A DNA stretch of 64,000 nucleotides from the NCBI GenBank assembly GCA_027972325.1, contig JAPMOS010000164.1, positions 1 to 64,000 of the forward strand, written 5' to 3'. Below, in pieces: positions 29,220-39,079 of this stretch. The notes below the pieces were generated by a model that worked only from the letters and a program-made list of their open reading frames with translations, was not told the DNA's origin and ran no database searches. The position numbers were made by a program, and so were the translations under genes. The DNA is from Paratrimastix pyriformis. Its lineage: Eukaryota > Preaxostyla > Paratrimastigidae. Numbering within the stretch: position 1 is the first letter of the stretch; each line of letters opens with the position of its first letter.

Positions 29220-30580
29220 TCAGGGCCAGCCTCTTGTCCCAGTTGGCCAGCACCCGCGGCAGGTGCGTGGCGGCGAGGCCCTCGGGGAGATGTCGTAGCC
29301 CAGGTAGGTGTAGGATCCGCTGGCCCCGCGGAGCCCAGTGTTGGGATGGCCTTCCCGGAGGAGTGCCCGGGCGCTGGTGTGCGGCTGACCCCTTCGACTG
29401 CCAGCAGGGCGCACTTGTCGGTGTTGGTCGACTGGCGTGCCCAAGCCAGGAAGGCGTCGACCCGGTGGCAGAGGACGGCAAGGGCGGCGTCGCTGGGCGC
29501 GAGGAGTGCGATGTCGTCGGCAAATGCCTGGGTTGTTGCCGCGGTCGTGGGATCCTCGACCAGCCCCGCGCCGAGGTCGGTCGGCCATCGCCAGCCAACG
29601 AAGGAGTGGGTCGACCGCCAGCAGAAATATGATTGGTGAGAGCGAATCGCCTTGTCGGACGCCTCGGTCCAGGGCGATGCCCTCGGCGTCGTCCGGCCGG
29701 AGGCGCCAGGTCATCCGGAGTCCCTGATGCATCTCCATGATCACGGCCAGCAGGTGTTCAGGGATGCGGGCAAGCTCGAGGCCTTTCCGGATGACCCACC
29801 GCTCCACGCTGCCGAAGGCATTCCGCAGGTCAATGAACGCCACCCTGAGCGGCGCCTTTGCCCGATTGCGGCTTTCCAGCGTGGCCAGGAGGGTCGACAC
29901 GTGGAGCAAGGGCCCAAGCCCTGGGCAAAAGCCATGTTGCGAGGCCGCGAGGCGGCCGCGGTGGCCGAGCAGCACCGTCAGTCGTTGGCCGAGGATTGCC
30001 CCATAGATCTTGGCCAGGACGTCGCAGAGCGCAATGTGCCGCCAGGAGCTGATCTCTCCCGGTGGCTTGCCCTTCTTGGGGAGAAGCACCGCCTCCGAGG
30101 TGCGCCACCGGGCGGGGGTGGTCTTCGACCGCCAGCAGGCGCGGTACAGGGCCAAGAGGGCGCCCGCGAAGGCCTCCTCCTTCGAAAGGCTCTTGACGGC
30201 GTCGCTGGCCCCGCACTTCGTCCATGCTGATGTCGTCCTCCAGGGCGGCGACCTCGGCTGCTGTCAGGGCCGGGACCGAGGCGGCCAGGGCAGCCCAGGG
30301 GATGTCCGCGTCGGGGCCCGGGCCGCCTCGAGAGGCGGCCTCTCGTCGGTGGTGCTCGCTGATCTGTTCCCAGGCGATCGGGCATGAGGGCCGGCCATCC
30401 TCGGCCGAGGAGAGCGAGGCGAAGAACCTGCGGCGGTTGCCGAAAAACAAGGCCAGCTGCCGGCGGGCCTTCGACTTCTCGGCGGCCTTCCGGGCCCGGA
30501 CTCGAGCGGCGGCCAGGGCCGCCCGGGCGCTCCTCCACCCCGATAGGAGGCGGGCCGGGGCATTCCAGGGGCGGCGCACT
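29220..30580 (-). CDS. B1 reverse transcriptase
   Basis: Non-LTR RT of a different lineage from family A. Landmarks: basic linker with ALFFGNRRRFFASL (near 30440), VLLPKKGKPPGEISSWRHIA (30060-30100), SQHGFCPGLGPLLHVSTLLA (near 29920), motif A VAFIDLRNAFGSVERW (near 29830), motif B RGVRQGDSLSPIIFLLAVDP (near 29640) and motif C AFADDIALL (near 29520). Motif C is read in a frame different from the 311-aa stretch 30155-29220 that holds A and B. The RT is followed by a thumb region and then RNase H. Confidence 0.85.
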
Positions 30581-32684
30581 GAGAGCCCCTGGGCACGGAG
30601 CAGGCGGCAATCCTGTGGGTCCGCCGGAGGGCGACGCGGAGGGGTCCTGGAGCCACCTGTGGTTTGGCCCGCTTGGGTGGTGGCGCGGTGCGGGCGGGCG
30701 TCCGTCGGGCGAGGGCCGAGACCAGTGTCGCGAGGATGGCCTCGGGATCCGCCAGCCCCGCTGCGCCCCGCAGTGCATCCTGTTCGGCCTCGGAGAGCGG
30801 CTGGGGCGACCGGGGCTCCGATCCCCGGGCCCGGCGAGGAGGATCAGGCGGCTCATCGGCCTCTCCCGGCGGTGGCGACGGCGGCTGACTGGCGGGGGCC
30901 GCGAGGGGCGAGTCGGGGAAGCTGTGGAGGAGGGGGCCTCGGGTGACGGACACGGCCACCGTGGCCGTGGTCATGCCGCAGCGGACAGGGGAGATGAGGT
31001 GGAGGTGGACGTTGTGGCCGAGTTGGGGGGTGAGGAGGGTGCAAAGGGCGGAGACCGCGGCGGAGATGGTGACGGGCTTCCTGAAGTGGCAGTCCCCGTT
31101 GGGGCGGTGGAGGAGATCCTCCAGCCGGCGCGTCCGCTCCAGGGAGAGGCCCCAACAGGCAGCGACAAGTCGCCACGGTCGGCCGCGGGAAGTCTGCAGT
31201 GCGCCTCCGGCCCACCATCCGTTGTGCTGGCAGAAGCGCCGGGTCAGGTGGGTGGTGGAGCCGATGTACAGATGTCGGTGGCGATTGGCCAGGAAGTAGA
31301 GAACAGGGGGCGTGCCAGTGATCCTGGTGGGCGTCCAGGCCGCCGGTGGCGCCGGAGTTGGTGGGAGTTCCGGGGGGCCAGAGGGGGGGCATTCGCGGGG
31401 AGCTCTGCGGCCGGTGTTGCAGACGTCGGAGGGTGGCGGACCGGGGTGTCGCGGGGTGGGGGGCGGCTCCGGCAAGCGGCTGGGGGAGGAAGAGACAGCG
31501 GGCCGCCACGCGGAGGTCCGCTGGGGTGGCCGGGGTTGGCAGCGGGGCACCCGCGATTGGGGCCGCCTTAGTAGACCGGGAGACGAAAGCACTGGCCACC
31601 ACCGCATGAGATCAGGGAGCCAGGGGGCGAACGTCTGTGGGGGAAGTGCTGGCTGGGTGGCCGGGCGGCGGGGCGGCTGGGGCGGGAGGGGACGGCCTGG
31701 GGAAGGGTGCAGCCATCGGGATGCCCGGGGCGGCCAGGGGAAGCCCGGGACGGCCAGGGGGGATGCCCGGGGCGGCCAGAGAGCGAGGAGATGGGAGGAG
31801 CGGCGCGCCCGGTGGCACGGGGGCCCGGATGCGCCGTCGCGGGCCCGCCATTGCTGTGGTGGGAGTGCCGGGGCCGTGGCAGCCCGGGGATGGCCTCTTC
31901 CGGGGGAGGCGGTTTTGGGCGACGGCCGCCTTGGACCAGGCCACCCTGGAGGTGGAGGTGGAGAGGACGATGTCCAAGTCCCTCCGCGAGGCAAAGGTCG
32001 CCCAGGCGCTGCGGCCCAGGCCGGACTGGCGCACAGTGGTCGGCTTTGCAGCCATGCACTCGGGGAGACCGCGGGGAAGTAGAGCTCCAGAAGGGGCTCC
32101 GGTCCCCGGGCAGCCCTGGGTGGCGCGGGGCAGCTGTCTTGTTGGGCGGCGGCCGGGAGGGAGTGGGGCCAGCGGGTACTGGCGGCCGGGAGGGAGTGGG
32201 GCCAGCGGGTACTGGGATGGGGGCCTGGGGCTTCGACAAACCGAGGGCAGCTGCTGTTCTGTTGGACCAGACGGCCGGATACCGCCCGTGGCCGCCGAGA
32301 TGGCGCCCTCAGCGGCGTCTCTGGTGTCGAAGCGGAGCCAACACCGATGGCCGGGGTCTGCTCGGCACCGGGGGGGGGCGGCGGACCCCTGGGGAAGAAG
32401 ACCTCGAAGCGTGGTTTGCGGGCCGGAGGGGCCCCTGCTCCAGCAAGAGACGGGTTGATCGCGGAGGGTGCGGGCTGGGCAGCGGGGGTCGTCTGGGCGG
32501 TGGGGGCGGTGGTTGCCTTGGGGCCGCCTGAGCGAGGGCCTTCACCACCAAGCCGACGGCGGGGATGGTTGGGGCGGGGGCCCCCTGGAGGGCGGGGCTC
32601 GTGGGGGCTGAGAGGGCCGGCTTTGGAGGGGTTGGCGGGGGTGTCGCCATGGGGTGGGGGCCTGGGCGGGCGGACGGGGACCAT
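30264..32684 (-). CDS. B1 806-aa open frame: RRM-like modules, GIY-YIG nuclease, RT linker
   Basis: Long open frame beginning in Pro-rich sequence. RFEVFFPRGPP (~32410) and LELYFPAVSP (~32090) mark two copies of a module that in B2 is better preserved (FxxYFP...WAxFxSR...WSKAxAxRL). Near residue 460 a GIY-YIG-like domain starts: VLYFLANRHRHLYIGSTTHL (31304-31245), TRRFCQHN with Arg and His, a Trp-Arg strand (RPWRLVAACWG), then ERTRRLEDLLHRPNGDC with the helix Glu and an Asn. That gives the family order Y..Y-x-G, R, H, E, N. The classical first Gly-Ile is Leu-Tyr. The frame continues into the RT linker, so nuclease and RT belong to one polyprotein with the nuclease upstream. Confidence 0.7.
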   Translation of the reverse strand: MVPVRPPRPPPHGDTPANPSKAGPLSPHEPRPPGGPRPNHPRRRLGGEGPRSGGPKATTAPTAQTTPAAQPAPSAINPSLAGAGAPPARKPRFEVFFPRGPPPPPGAEQTPAIGVGSASTPETPLRAPSRRPRAVSGRLVQQNSSCPRFVEAPGPHPSTRWPHSLPAASTRWPHSLPAAAQQDSCPAPPRAARGPEPLLELYFPAVSPSAWLQSRPLCASPAWAAAPGRPLPRGGTWTSSSPPPPPGWPGPRRPSPKTASPGRGHPRAATAPALPPQQWRARDGASGPPCHRARRSSHLLALWPPRASPLAVPGFPWPPRASRWLHPSPGRPLPPQPPRRPATQPALPPQTFAPWLPDLMRWWPVLSSPGLLRRPQSRVPRCQPRPPQRTSAWRPAVSSSPSRLPEPPPTPRHPGPPPSDVCNTGRRAPRECPPSGPPELPPTPAPPAAWTPTRITGTPPVLYFLANRHRHLYIGSTTHLTRRFCQHNGWWAGGALQTSRGRPWRLVAACWGLSLERTRRLEDLLHRPNGDCHFRKPVTISAAVSALCTLLTPQLGHNVHLHLISPVRCGMTTATVAVSVTRGPLLHSFPDSPLAAPASQPPSPPPGEADEPPDPPRRARGSEPRSPQPLSEAEQDALRGAAGLADPEAILATLVSALARRTPARTAPPPKRAKPQVAPGPLRVALRRTHRIAACSVPRGSQCAAPGMPRPASYRGGGAPGRPWPPLESGPGRPPRSRRPAGSWPCFSATAAGSSPRSPRPRMAGPHARSPGNRSASTTDERPPLEAARAPTRTSPGLPWPPRSRP

Positions 32685-32729
32685 CCGGCGTTGCGGAATG
32701 CTGCTGCAGCCGCAGCAGGGTTGTCTGCA

Positions 32730-33466
32730 AGGAGGAGCAGGAGCCGGACCCCCACCGCGGCTTCATTCTCGTCCACAACGGTCCTCTCGGTGCCGGACAG
32801 TACATGGTAGGTGTCAGGGGTGGAGGAGGGGATGATTGCGACTTCATGGCCGCTTCGGGGGCTCCCTTGGTGGGAGAGGCAGGCCACGAGGCGGTACCTG
32901 ATCCCGCCGATGCTGACGGCGGCCGCGTGCAGCGCCTGCCGGGCGGAGCCCGCAAGGACCCCGTCCGTGGAAACAGCGATGAGAGGGGCGGCATGGAGGG
33001 CGCAGATGTCGTGTCTCTTGCCCCCGCAGAGGCACTTCGACGAGAAGGCGGTGTCCAGGGCCTCCACTGGGATAAAGGGCCCGGGGCTCTCCCACGAGGT
33101 GGCGTGGCCACAGCGGGAGCACAGGGAGGCACCCCTGGCCTCAGACCCCCAGAGGTCACGCCGGGGTGAGGCTTCAAGTGTGGCCAGCAGGAGCTCCGAA
33201 GCGTCCGCGAAGGCCCCAGGGCGAACGGGACATGACAGCACAGTCGACCGGACCATGGCGGCCATCATGGGTTGCGGGTCGACCGGCAGGGCGTGGGGGT
33301 CCATGGCCTGCGCAACTGCTCGGCCGATGTGGTCCAGGGCCTCCGAGCCGGCCAGCAGTGTCTCAGTCGCACCCGGGGCCGCCATGCGGACTGCGGCCAG
33401 GGCGTGGATCATGGCGGCATATGCACAGCTCCGGCTGTCAGAGTTGTACACCCCGGAGGTGGCCAG
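32730..33466 (-). CDS. B1 USP-like cysteine peptidase domain
   Basis: Cys box GVYNSDSRSCAYAAMIHAL (near 33462-33405), zinc pair SLCSRCGHATSW (near 33125), second pair KCLCGGKRHD (near 33030-33005), then LIAVSTDGVL and the His box YRLVACLSHQGSPRSGHEVA (near 32905-32845). The last of these is an excellent match to the USP pattern Y-x-L-x-A-x-x-x-H-x-G-x-x-x-x-GH. The order and spacing (about 190 residues from Cys to His) fit a compact C19 peptidase. It lies between the Pro-rich linker and the RRM-like modules, as in B2. Substrate unknown; host ubiquitin conjugates or the element polyprotein are the candidates. Confidence 0.75.
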
Positions 33467-34560
33467 GCTTCGTGGGGAGGGACTCCTTCGGCGGGGCGCG
33501 CAAGCGGGCGAGGCGGCTCAGGGGTCCTCTGAGCGGCGCGGCTGCTGTGAGGAGCTGCTTCACTGTCATGCTCTGGCGCTTGGCACGGAGGCCCTGGATC
33601 ACCACTTTTGTAAGGTGGAGACTTTGCGGTCCAATTCCTTTGGTTTCCGCGTCTCCACCGCTGCCATACATGCCCACAGCCACTGGGAGGGATCGGGTCG
33701 AGGAGGGCCTGGAGAGCTGGAATCTCCATGTCGGGGTCCAGTACCTTCTCAAGGGCCTCTTCATCCATCGGTGGGAGGCGGACCGCGGGGGCGGAGGGGC
33801 CGGTCGAGCGCCTGGCGGTTTGTTGGCGGCGGGGCGGGCGCCGCAGTGCCCTCGTCTGCGTCATCGTCCAGGATTGGTAAGGGTTGCGGTGAGTCAGGAG
33901 ACACAGCGGCGGGGGCGGACGTGGCGGGGTGGGGGATGCCGGGGGCAGAGGCAGGTGCCGGGGGCGGCCCCAGGGGCATGTGTGGCTGCGGGGTGGCCGG
34001 GGCGGTGACCGCCAGGTGCTCCTGCTGTTGTTGCTCCCGTTGCCGCGGCTGCAGCTGTGGGGAGTGGTGTGGTTGGGGCTGCTGCTGCTGCAGGGCGACA
34101 GCGCCGTCTGTGGCTGGGAATGCCCCACCCTCCTTCGGGGCACTGGGCCGGACTGTGGCGTCGTTGACAGGGGAATGGCCCCGTGGGTGGAGGCTGGTGT
34201 TGGGCGGGGCTGGATGGGGGTGTGGATGGGGGGTGGATGGGGGGATGGGGGCGGGGGTGGCCCGGGGGGAATCTGGCGTAGCCGGGATCTCGATTGGGAG
34301 GCTGGTCCCCGGGCGCGGGCGCTGGGGCGAGCTGGCCACCTGCGTCAGGTGAGTCGGACCGGGGGCGGCCCCAACCTCCGGCACACCACGCCGAAGCCCC
34401 GGCGGCGGGTGGTCGTCGGTTTCCAATCTGTGAGATAGGGGCGGAGCCAGCATCCGAGGAGAGGGAGAGGGACAGGCCAAGGGAGTTTCTTGCGCGCCAG
34501 AGTCCTGCAGCAGATGGCCCGGGGAGCCGTCAGCAGAGGGCTCCTTCCCCCTCATCCGAG
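33467..34560 (-). other. B1 Pro-rich linker region
   Basis: Encodes Pro/Gln/Ala-rich low-complexity protein in shifting frames (for example PHHSPQLQPRQREQQQQEHL near 34050). It lies in the position occupied in B2 by the Gln/Ala repeat (54.84-55.36 kb). Probably a disordered linker between the SAP-like start and the USP-like domain. Confidence 0.5.
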
Positions 34561-34568
34561 GGGGGAAG

Positions 34569-34642
34569 AAAAATCGGCACCGATGCCGGGGTTTGAACCC
34601 GAGTCGTCTGCATCACGAGCACCTTCCATTCCACCTGGACCA
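34569..34642 (-). other. tRNA-like sequence in B1 (A box, B box, T-run)
   Basis: On the minus strand: A box TGGTCCAGGTGG (34642-34631), then 31 bases, then B box GGTTCAAACCC (34599-34589), then TTTTT at 34573-34569. The T arm forms five pairs and the anticodon arm four, with a TGC loop, but the acceptor ends do not pair, so it is not a normal tRNA. B2 has the same arrangement with the same 31-base spacing at 54493. It could be an internal Pol III promoter, a tRNA-derived insert carried by the family, or a fold used by the element RNA. Confidence 0.55.
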
Positions 34643-34644
34643 CT

Positions 34645-35011
34645 GGGCTTCTCTGGGGAGGATTGGCGGTGGGCGCCTCAGGCGCAGTGAGCGATGGAGC
34701 TGACGCCAGTGTCACAACTTGGGTTGGAGGTACGAAGCCACGCCCGGTCAGATCGATCCAGGAGGCTACACGCAGCAAAATGACGACCATTGCCGGCGAT
34801 GCATGTAAAATAGCGAGTCGTTCACTAATCTGTGGCAGGTTGGCGGATTTGGTGGGTGAGAATGAGATGCCCAACGATTTCGCAAGCTCCTTGAGTCTCT
34901 GCGATTGAAAGAAAGTCAGAATCTGATTCCAATACTCCATTGAATATGGTTGATTGAAGGGTCCTCCGTCGAGGGCGAATTGGTTGATGATTGATTTTCG
35001 GTCGACGACAT
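34645..35011 (-). CDS. B1 N-terminal SAP-like segment
   Basis: ATG at 35011 (MSSTENQSSTNSPSTEDPSI). After a frame change near 34940 comes MEYWNQILTFFQSQRLKELA followed by KSLGISFSPTKSANLPQISERLAIL. The layout of two helices around a G-I/V-x-x-S-x-x-K-x-x-L turn is that of a SAP-type DNA-binding motif. ASWIDLTGRGFVPP follows and is conserved in B2 (QSWIDISASGFQAP). The segment lies at the very 5' end of the element. DNA binding is inferred from the motif only. Confidence 0.55.
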
Positions 35012-35142
35012 GCTGGAAATTCGAATTTCGAAAGTTGAATGGCGAAGAAGGGAGTCGCAGCAAATGCTGGGTGAATTCACCAAACAACCGAGGCAAACGG
35101 TGAGCCTCCTCGCACAAAGAGTTTGGCGAGTGTAGTCGACAG

Positions 35143-35147
35143 AACCA

Positions 35148-35240
<93 letters not shown>

Positions 35241-35320
35241 GGTGGTGGTGGTGGTGGTGGTGGTGGTGGTAGTGATGATGATGAGGATGATGATGATGAC
35301 TGATGACTGATGACTGATGA
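35143..35320. repeat. (GAT)n/(GGT)n microsatellite
   Basis: About 28 GAT units, 17 GGT units, then interrupted GAT with four copies of ATGACTG. It lies between the 5' end of LINE B1 and the RING/TRAF-type gene. On the minus strand the open frame reads Ser and Pro runs in continuation of the zinc-finger protein. Confidence 0.95.
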
Positions 35321-35329
35321 CTGATGACT

Positions 35330-35800
35330 GGATGATGCTGATGCTGATGATGCTGATGATGTGCGCCCACCCCGGGCAGGGAGTCCGGTGGTGGTGCTTG
35401 GGTGACGGACCGGCTTGCGGGCGCAGGTGGTGTCCTTGTGGCGGGCCATCTCAGCCCGCCGGACCTGTTGGTGGCACTGGTCGCACTCCTCCTCGCGCCT
35501 GCACTCCGCCCCCAGGTGATGCTCCACATCCAGCACACCCACAACAGCCTCGCAGCCCAGCCCACGGTGGGGGCAGTGACATTTCATCTGCTTTACGTGG
35601 CGCTGGATGACCCGCGAAGGACATAACCTGCAGTGTAGTGGAGCGGGATGCTTTGAGATCGTGCCAAGAAAGACAACAGACTGCTCTGTGATGAAACTTA
35701 TCGCTGCATGTTGGGCAGACACCATCAATGAGGGCGACGCAGGTCCGGCAGACGGTGTCACCTAGGTCGAAGGCGAGACCAGATGATCAACTCATGCCCA
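35330..35800 (-). CDS. RING/TRAF-type zinc-finger protein, fragment
   Basis: Minus strand. VCRTCVALIDGVCPTC (35750-35700) looks like the second half of a RING finger. After a frame change come CPSRVIQRHVKQMKCHCPHR then GLGCEAVVGVLDVEHHLGAEC and CDQCHQQVRRAEMARHKDTTC (35630-35410), with the C-x-H-C spacing of TRAF-type fingers (GCE...HL..EC...C..C...H...C). This suggests a TRAF-like E3 ubiquitin ligase N-terminus. The downstream part is lost in the microsatellite and LINE B1, and no MATH/TRAF-C domain is visible. It may be a truncated host gene. The 5' end (first Cys pair of the RING) would lie above 35800 and is not identified. Confidence 0.55.
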
Positions 35801-36423
35801 ATTTGGGGTCAGACCGCAACTCAAACACACTGGATCCTCATAATGCGCGAGACACTACAGTAGTTAGGAAGGAAAAAATGGGTTGATTTGGAAAATCGAA
35901 ACTGCAACTCAACAGACTGCAGGGCATCGCCAGTTCTCATCGTCGCCGGCCATGGTGGTGACATAGTCGAGTTGTTTCCGAGGGCGACAGGGGGATCGCT
36001 TCTTCTCGCAGCACGGGGTGGTATCGTTACTCTTTCCGCCTTCCATTCAGAGGGTGTATAGACTAAAACCCTCTGCTTCCATTCCGCTGTTGAGCAGAGT
36101 GGACACCTCGTGGGGGTGGAGTGTACTGATCCCGCCGGGTGGACAATTTTTACTCGGCCAAAAAGATTCTCTATTTTGCTTGCCAATGCAAGCAGCAACC
36201 CACGTTTTATGGAAGCTGCGAGGGTTGAATACCCTTCCCCCCCCGCGGGCGACCCATCCCATGGTTATTTGTTGGCCATCGATAAACAACCAACATCCCC
36301 TTGGGGAACAACTCCAAAGAGGAACGACGGGGGGTCGGGAGAGGTGGCATGGCGCTTTATTGGTGATTATCACAGGGCGTGGAATATACACTCGAGGAAT
36401 GAGCCCGAGGGAGGGGGAGTGAG
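35801..36423. other. No recognised gene
   Basis: Medium-GC sequence with short open frames on both strands and no motif I recognise. It may contain upstream exons of the zinc-finger gene on the minus strand (ORF at 36198-35821 includes CPLC), but the evidence is too weak for a call. Confidence 0.4.
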
Positions 36424-36708
36424 ATGAGAGGAGGAGGAGGAGGGGCAGGAGGAGGAGGAGGAGGAGGAGGAGGAGGAGGAGGAGGAGGAGGAGGAGGAGG
36501 AGGAGGAGGAGGAGGAGGAGGAGGAGGAGGAGGAGGAGGAGGAGGAGGAGGAGGAGGAGGAGGAGGAGGAGGAGGAGGAGGAGGAGGAGGAGGAGGAGGA
36601 GGAGGAGGAGGAGGAGGAGGGAGGAGGAGGAGGAGGAGGAGGAGGAGGAGGAGGAGGAGGAGGAGGAGGAGGAGGAGGAGAGGAGGAGGAGGAGGAGGAG
36701 GAGGAGGA
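36424..36708. repeat. (GGA)n microsatellite at the 5' junction of A3
   Basis: About 285 bases of GGA/GAG repeats with three small interruptions. It joins A3 at CTGGAGGTAG, whose own GGAGG may have seeded the junction. The poly-Gly open frame over it is not a gene. Confidence 0.95.
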
Positions 36709-36759
36709 CTGGAGGTAGATCAGAAAGGAATGAGGAGACGGGGCGACAGATTGAAGAAT

Positions 36760-38488
36760 ATCAAGATAGAATGAAAAGGGCTAACCCGAAGGACTTTGGG
36801 GAATTGGCGAAAATGATGACGATGGAGGCAAAGAGTGCTCGGAGTAGTAAAAGTGGTATTGACTGAGAAAGATTATGAGCCTGCAAGGGTTAGGAAGGCG
36901 AGGGATGTGCTTCTTTCAGGTAAGGCTGGTGCGAGTGAGAAGGGGTGGCGAAGAAGACGATTCAGGAATTTCGACAGAAAAGGAGGATAGCCCGGGAATA
37001 TAATATTCGGCAGGTCTTGTCTGGGAGGAGGAGGCACTTTTATCGAACGGTGTTCCAAGATGAAATGTTGAAATCTCCCGTGGCATCTTTTATGGAGAGA
37101 GGGGAGGGCGGGAAAATGAGGATAACGGTGGACCCTGGTGAAGTTAAGGATTTAGGTTGTTTATGGAGAACCTGGCCAAGAAAAGAGGTAATGATGAAAT
37201 GTGCCCCATAGAGGAGTATCAGGAGAGAATTGATGGAATTATGAAGCCAATCGAGATGGAAGAACTGATGAGTGTGATTCGGCACTTGAAGTCGGGCAAA
37301 GCTGCGGGACCAGATGAGGTGGTGGCAGAAATTGTTAAGGTTTGCCCGGATGAGGTCTTTGAATGGATGCTTAAGGAATATAATAGGATTCTGTGTGAGA
37401 GAAGGGTTCCAGATTATATGAAGCAAAGTAATGTTCATATGATCATGAAGTCGGTGGAAGTTCATCCTGGTGACCCGACCAATCGGCGGCCGATTACCCT
37501 TATTTCGGTAACGTTGAAAATTCTTCAGTGTATTCTGGCTAATCGATTCCAGGAGAGAATTGCTGAGGTGGAAAGGAGTCATGGGGATAAGGTTTTCGAA
37601 GAAAAGCAGTTTGCATTCTCAGAGGGGAGACATTGAGGTCCCCATTTTAAACCTGATCCGCGTGATTGAGGATGCGAAAATGCGTGGGAAGAAATGGTAT
37701 ATGCTTGGACTGGATATATCGAAGGCTTATGATACGGTTGATTTCGCAGCGTTGGAAAGGGGAATGGTTGAGTTGGGATTGGAGAGAAGCTTCATCGAAT
37801 ACGTGAGGGATTTATATAAAGGTAGGAAGGCTCGTGTAATTACATCTTTTGGGCTCACTGAACCCTATGAGGTCCAAAGGGGAATCAGTCAGGAGACCCG
37901 CTGTCATGTTTGTTGTTTGTCACATTTATGGAAACAATCCTGAGGAGGGTTCATGGAAGGGGATATACTCTGGCAAGCCTTCGAGAAGTGTTGATTCAAG
38001 CGTTTGCTGATGATATTATTATCACTGAATCAAAGGAAGAGCTGATAAGAATTGGGAGTGAGGTGGTTGGGATGATACGAGAAGCGTATATGGATATTAA
38101 TTTTAAGAAGTCAGACTATATGACAAATGATGATGATAAGTCGGGGATCATAATTATGGGAGAGGAAGTGAAATGTAAGGCGAAGGGAGAAGGGATCAGG
38201 TATCTCGGGATTTGGATCGATGAAGAATTGCACATGAAAGTGAATTTTAGGAAGCTCTATGAGAAATTGGCGCAGAAGCTAACTCGAATTGGCGAAGCAT
38301 ACTTTCCGATGCAGGAATTGGGAAAAGTGATTAACGAATGCGTGACGCCGTGTTTGCAATATATAGCTCGGAGCATGCCTCTCAGGAAGGTTGAGTTGGA
38401 TGAGGTGGAGAAGTTGTACTCGAGGAAGATTAGGGAGGCATTAGGAAATCGTTTGAAAAGTCGGACCCTGTTGACGTGGTTTATGTGA
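36760..38488 (+). CDS. A3 reverse transcriptase, frame-interrupted
   Basis: RT motifs in order: SGKAAGPDEVVAEIVKV (37290-37340), DPTNRRPITLI (37475), EKQFAFSEGRH (37610), then in a new frame motif A LGLDISKAYDTVDF (37705-37745), motif B split at RGISQ / GDPLSCLLF (37880-37915), motif C QAFADDIIITESKEE (38000) and IRYLGIWIDEELHMKVN (38195). Interruptions fall near 36840, 37635, 37895 and 38480. The part up to 37690 matches A1 closely on the opposite strand. Confidence 0.9.
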
Positions 38489-39079
38489 TGAAGGAGAATG
38501 GCGGTTTGGGTGTGAAAAACCAACGGATGTGCATGATCAGATAGTGGTGTTGCAGACGGCAAAAGAGTTGTAGATGATGATCGAATTGAGGGAAGATTCT
38601 GATGGAGGCGAGGGATGAGAAGAGAGAGAAGGAGAATACAACCTCTTGCTTGTTTAATGACCCGGAGCGATGGTCCCGAGGGGTGGCCATCTTTATAGAG
38701 CGAACCTTGGGTGCTTTTAGTAGACAAGGAGTACGGATGGAAGTTGGGAGATGGGAGGAAGGTAGCGCCTATGAGAATGATCAGGATTTGGGGACTTGAT
38801 CACGATACCGAGGGGTCAAAGAAAGAGAATGTTTGGGGAAGGATGGACGAGATTAAGCGATTTAGCCACGAGGGATGGTAAATTATTGAGATCACTGACA
38901 ACTAAATCTGGTGGGAGTAAAGGGGGGAATGTTCCTCGGTGGTACACGGAGCTGCTGAAAAGACTTGTATGCCAGGATACTCGAAGGTGTTGAAAAGACT
39001 GAAGAAAGAATATGCACTTGTGATGAAGGTCGTGGAGAATGGGGTGGGAGTGCAGGAGGAGCGCCAAAGGGCGTGTAAT

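Larger units (their letters stand above)
26941..35023 (-). mobile_element. LINE family B, copy B1
   Basis: About 8.1 kb, minus strand, same order of parts as B2. From the 5' side: SAP-like segment, tRNA-like sequence, Pro-rich linker, USP-like peptidase, repeated RRM-like modules, GIY-YIG nuclease, RT, RNase H, CCHC knuckle with PD-(D/E)XK (RLE-like) end, then 3' UTR. The 3' terminus (sense GCAAATACACAGCATGT followed by TCTCTCTCT) is nearly the same as that of B2 at 62426-62450. The 5' end is placed by comparison with B2, whose start is exact. Frames slip in many places. Sequence divergence from B2 is large, so these are different subfamilies rather than sister copies. Confidence 0.85.

Noticed and set aside
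28160-30850. Long plus-strand open frames through B1 (for example 27-32 kb)
   Set aside because: Antisense shadows in GC-rich coding sequence; the minus strand carries all RT, RNase H and nuclease motifs.
34569-34642. A functional tRNA-Ala (TGC) gene on the minus strand
   Set aside because: T and anticodon arms pair, but the acceptor stem cannot form in the flanking sequence.
26941-35023. Family B as a Penelope-like element because of GIY-YIG
   Set aside because: RNase H, CCHC knuckle, RLE-like end and LINE-type RT boxes (QGDSLSP, FADD) are LINE features; Penelope elements lack these. An RT tree would settle it.
36424-36774. Poly-Gly open frame
   Set aside because: Translation of a (GGA)n microsatellite joined by chance to the A3 linker sequence.
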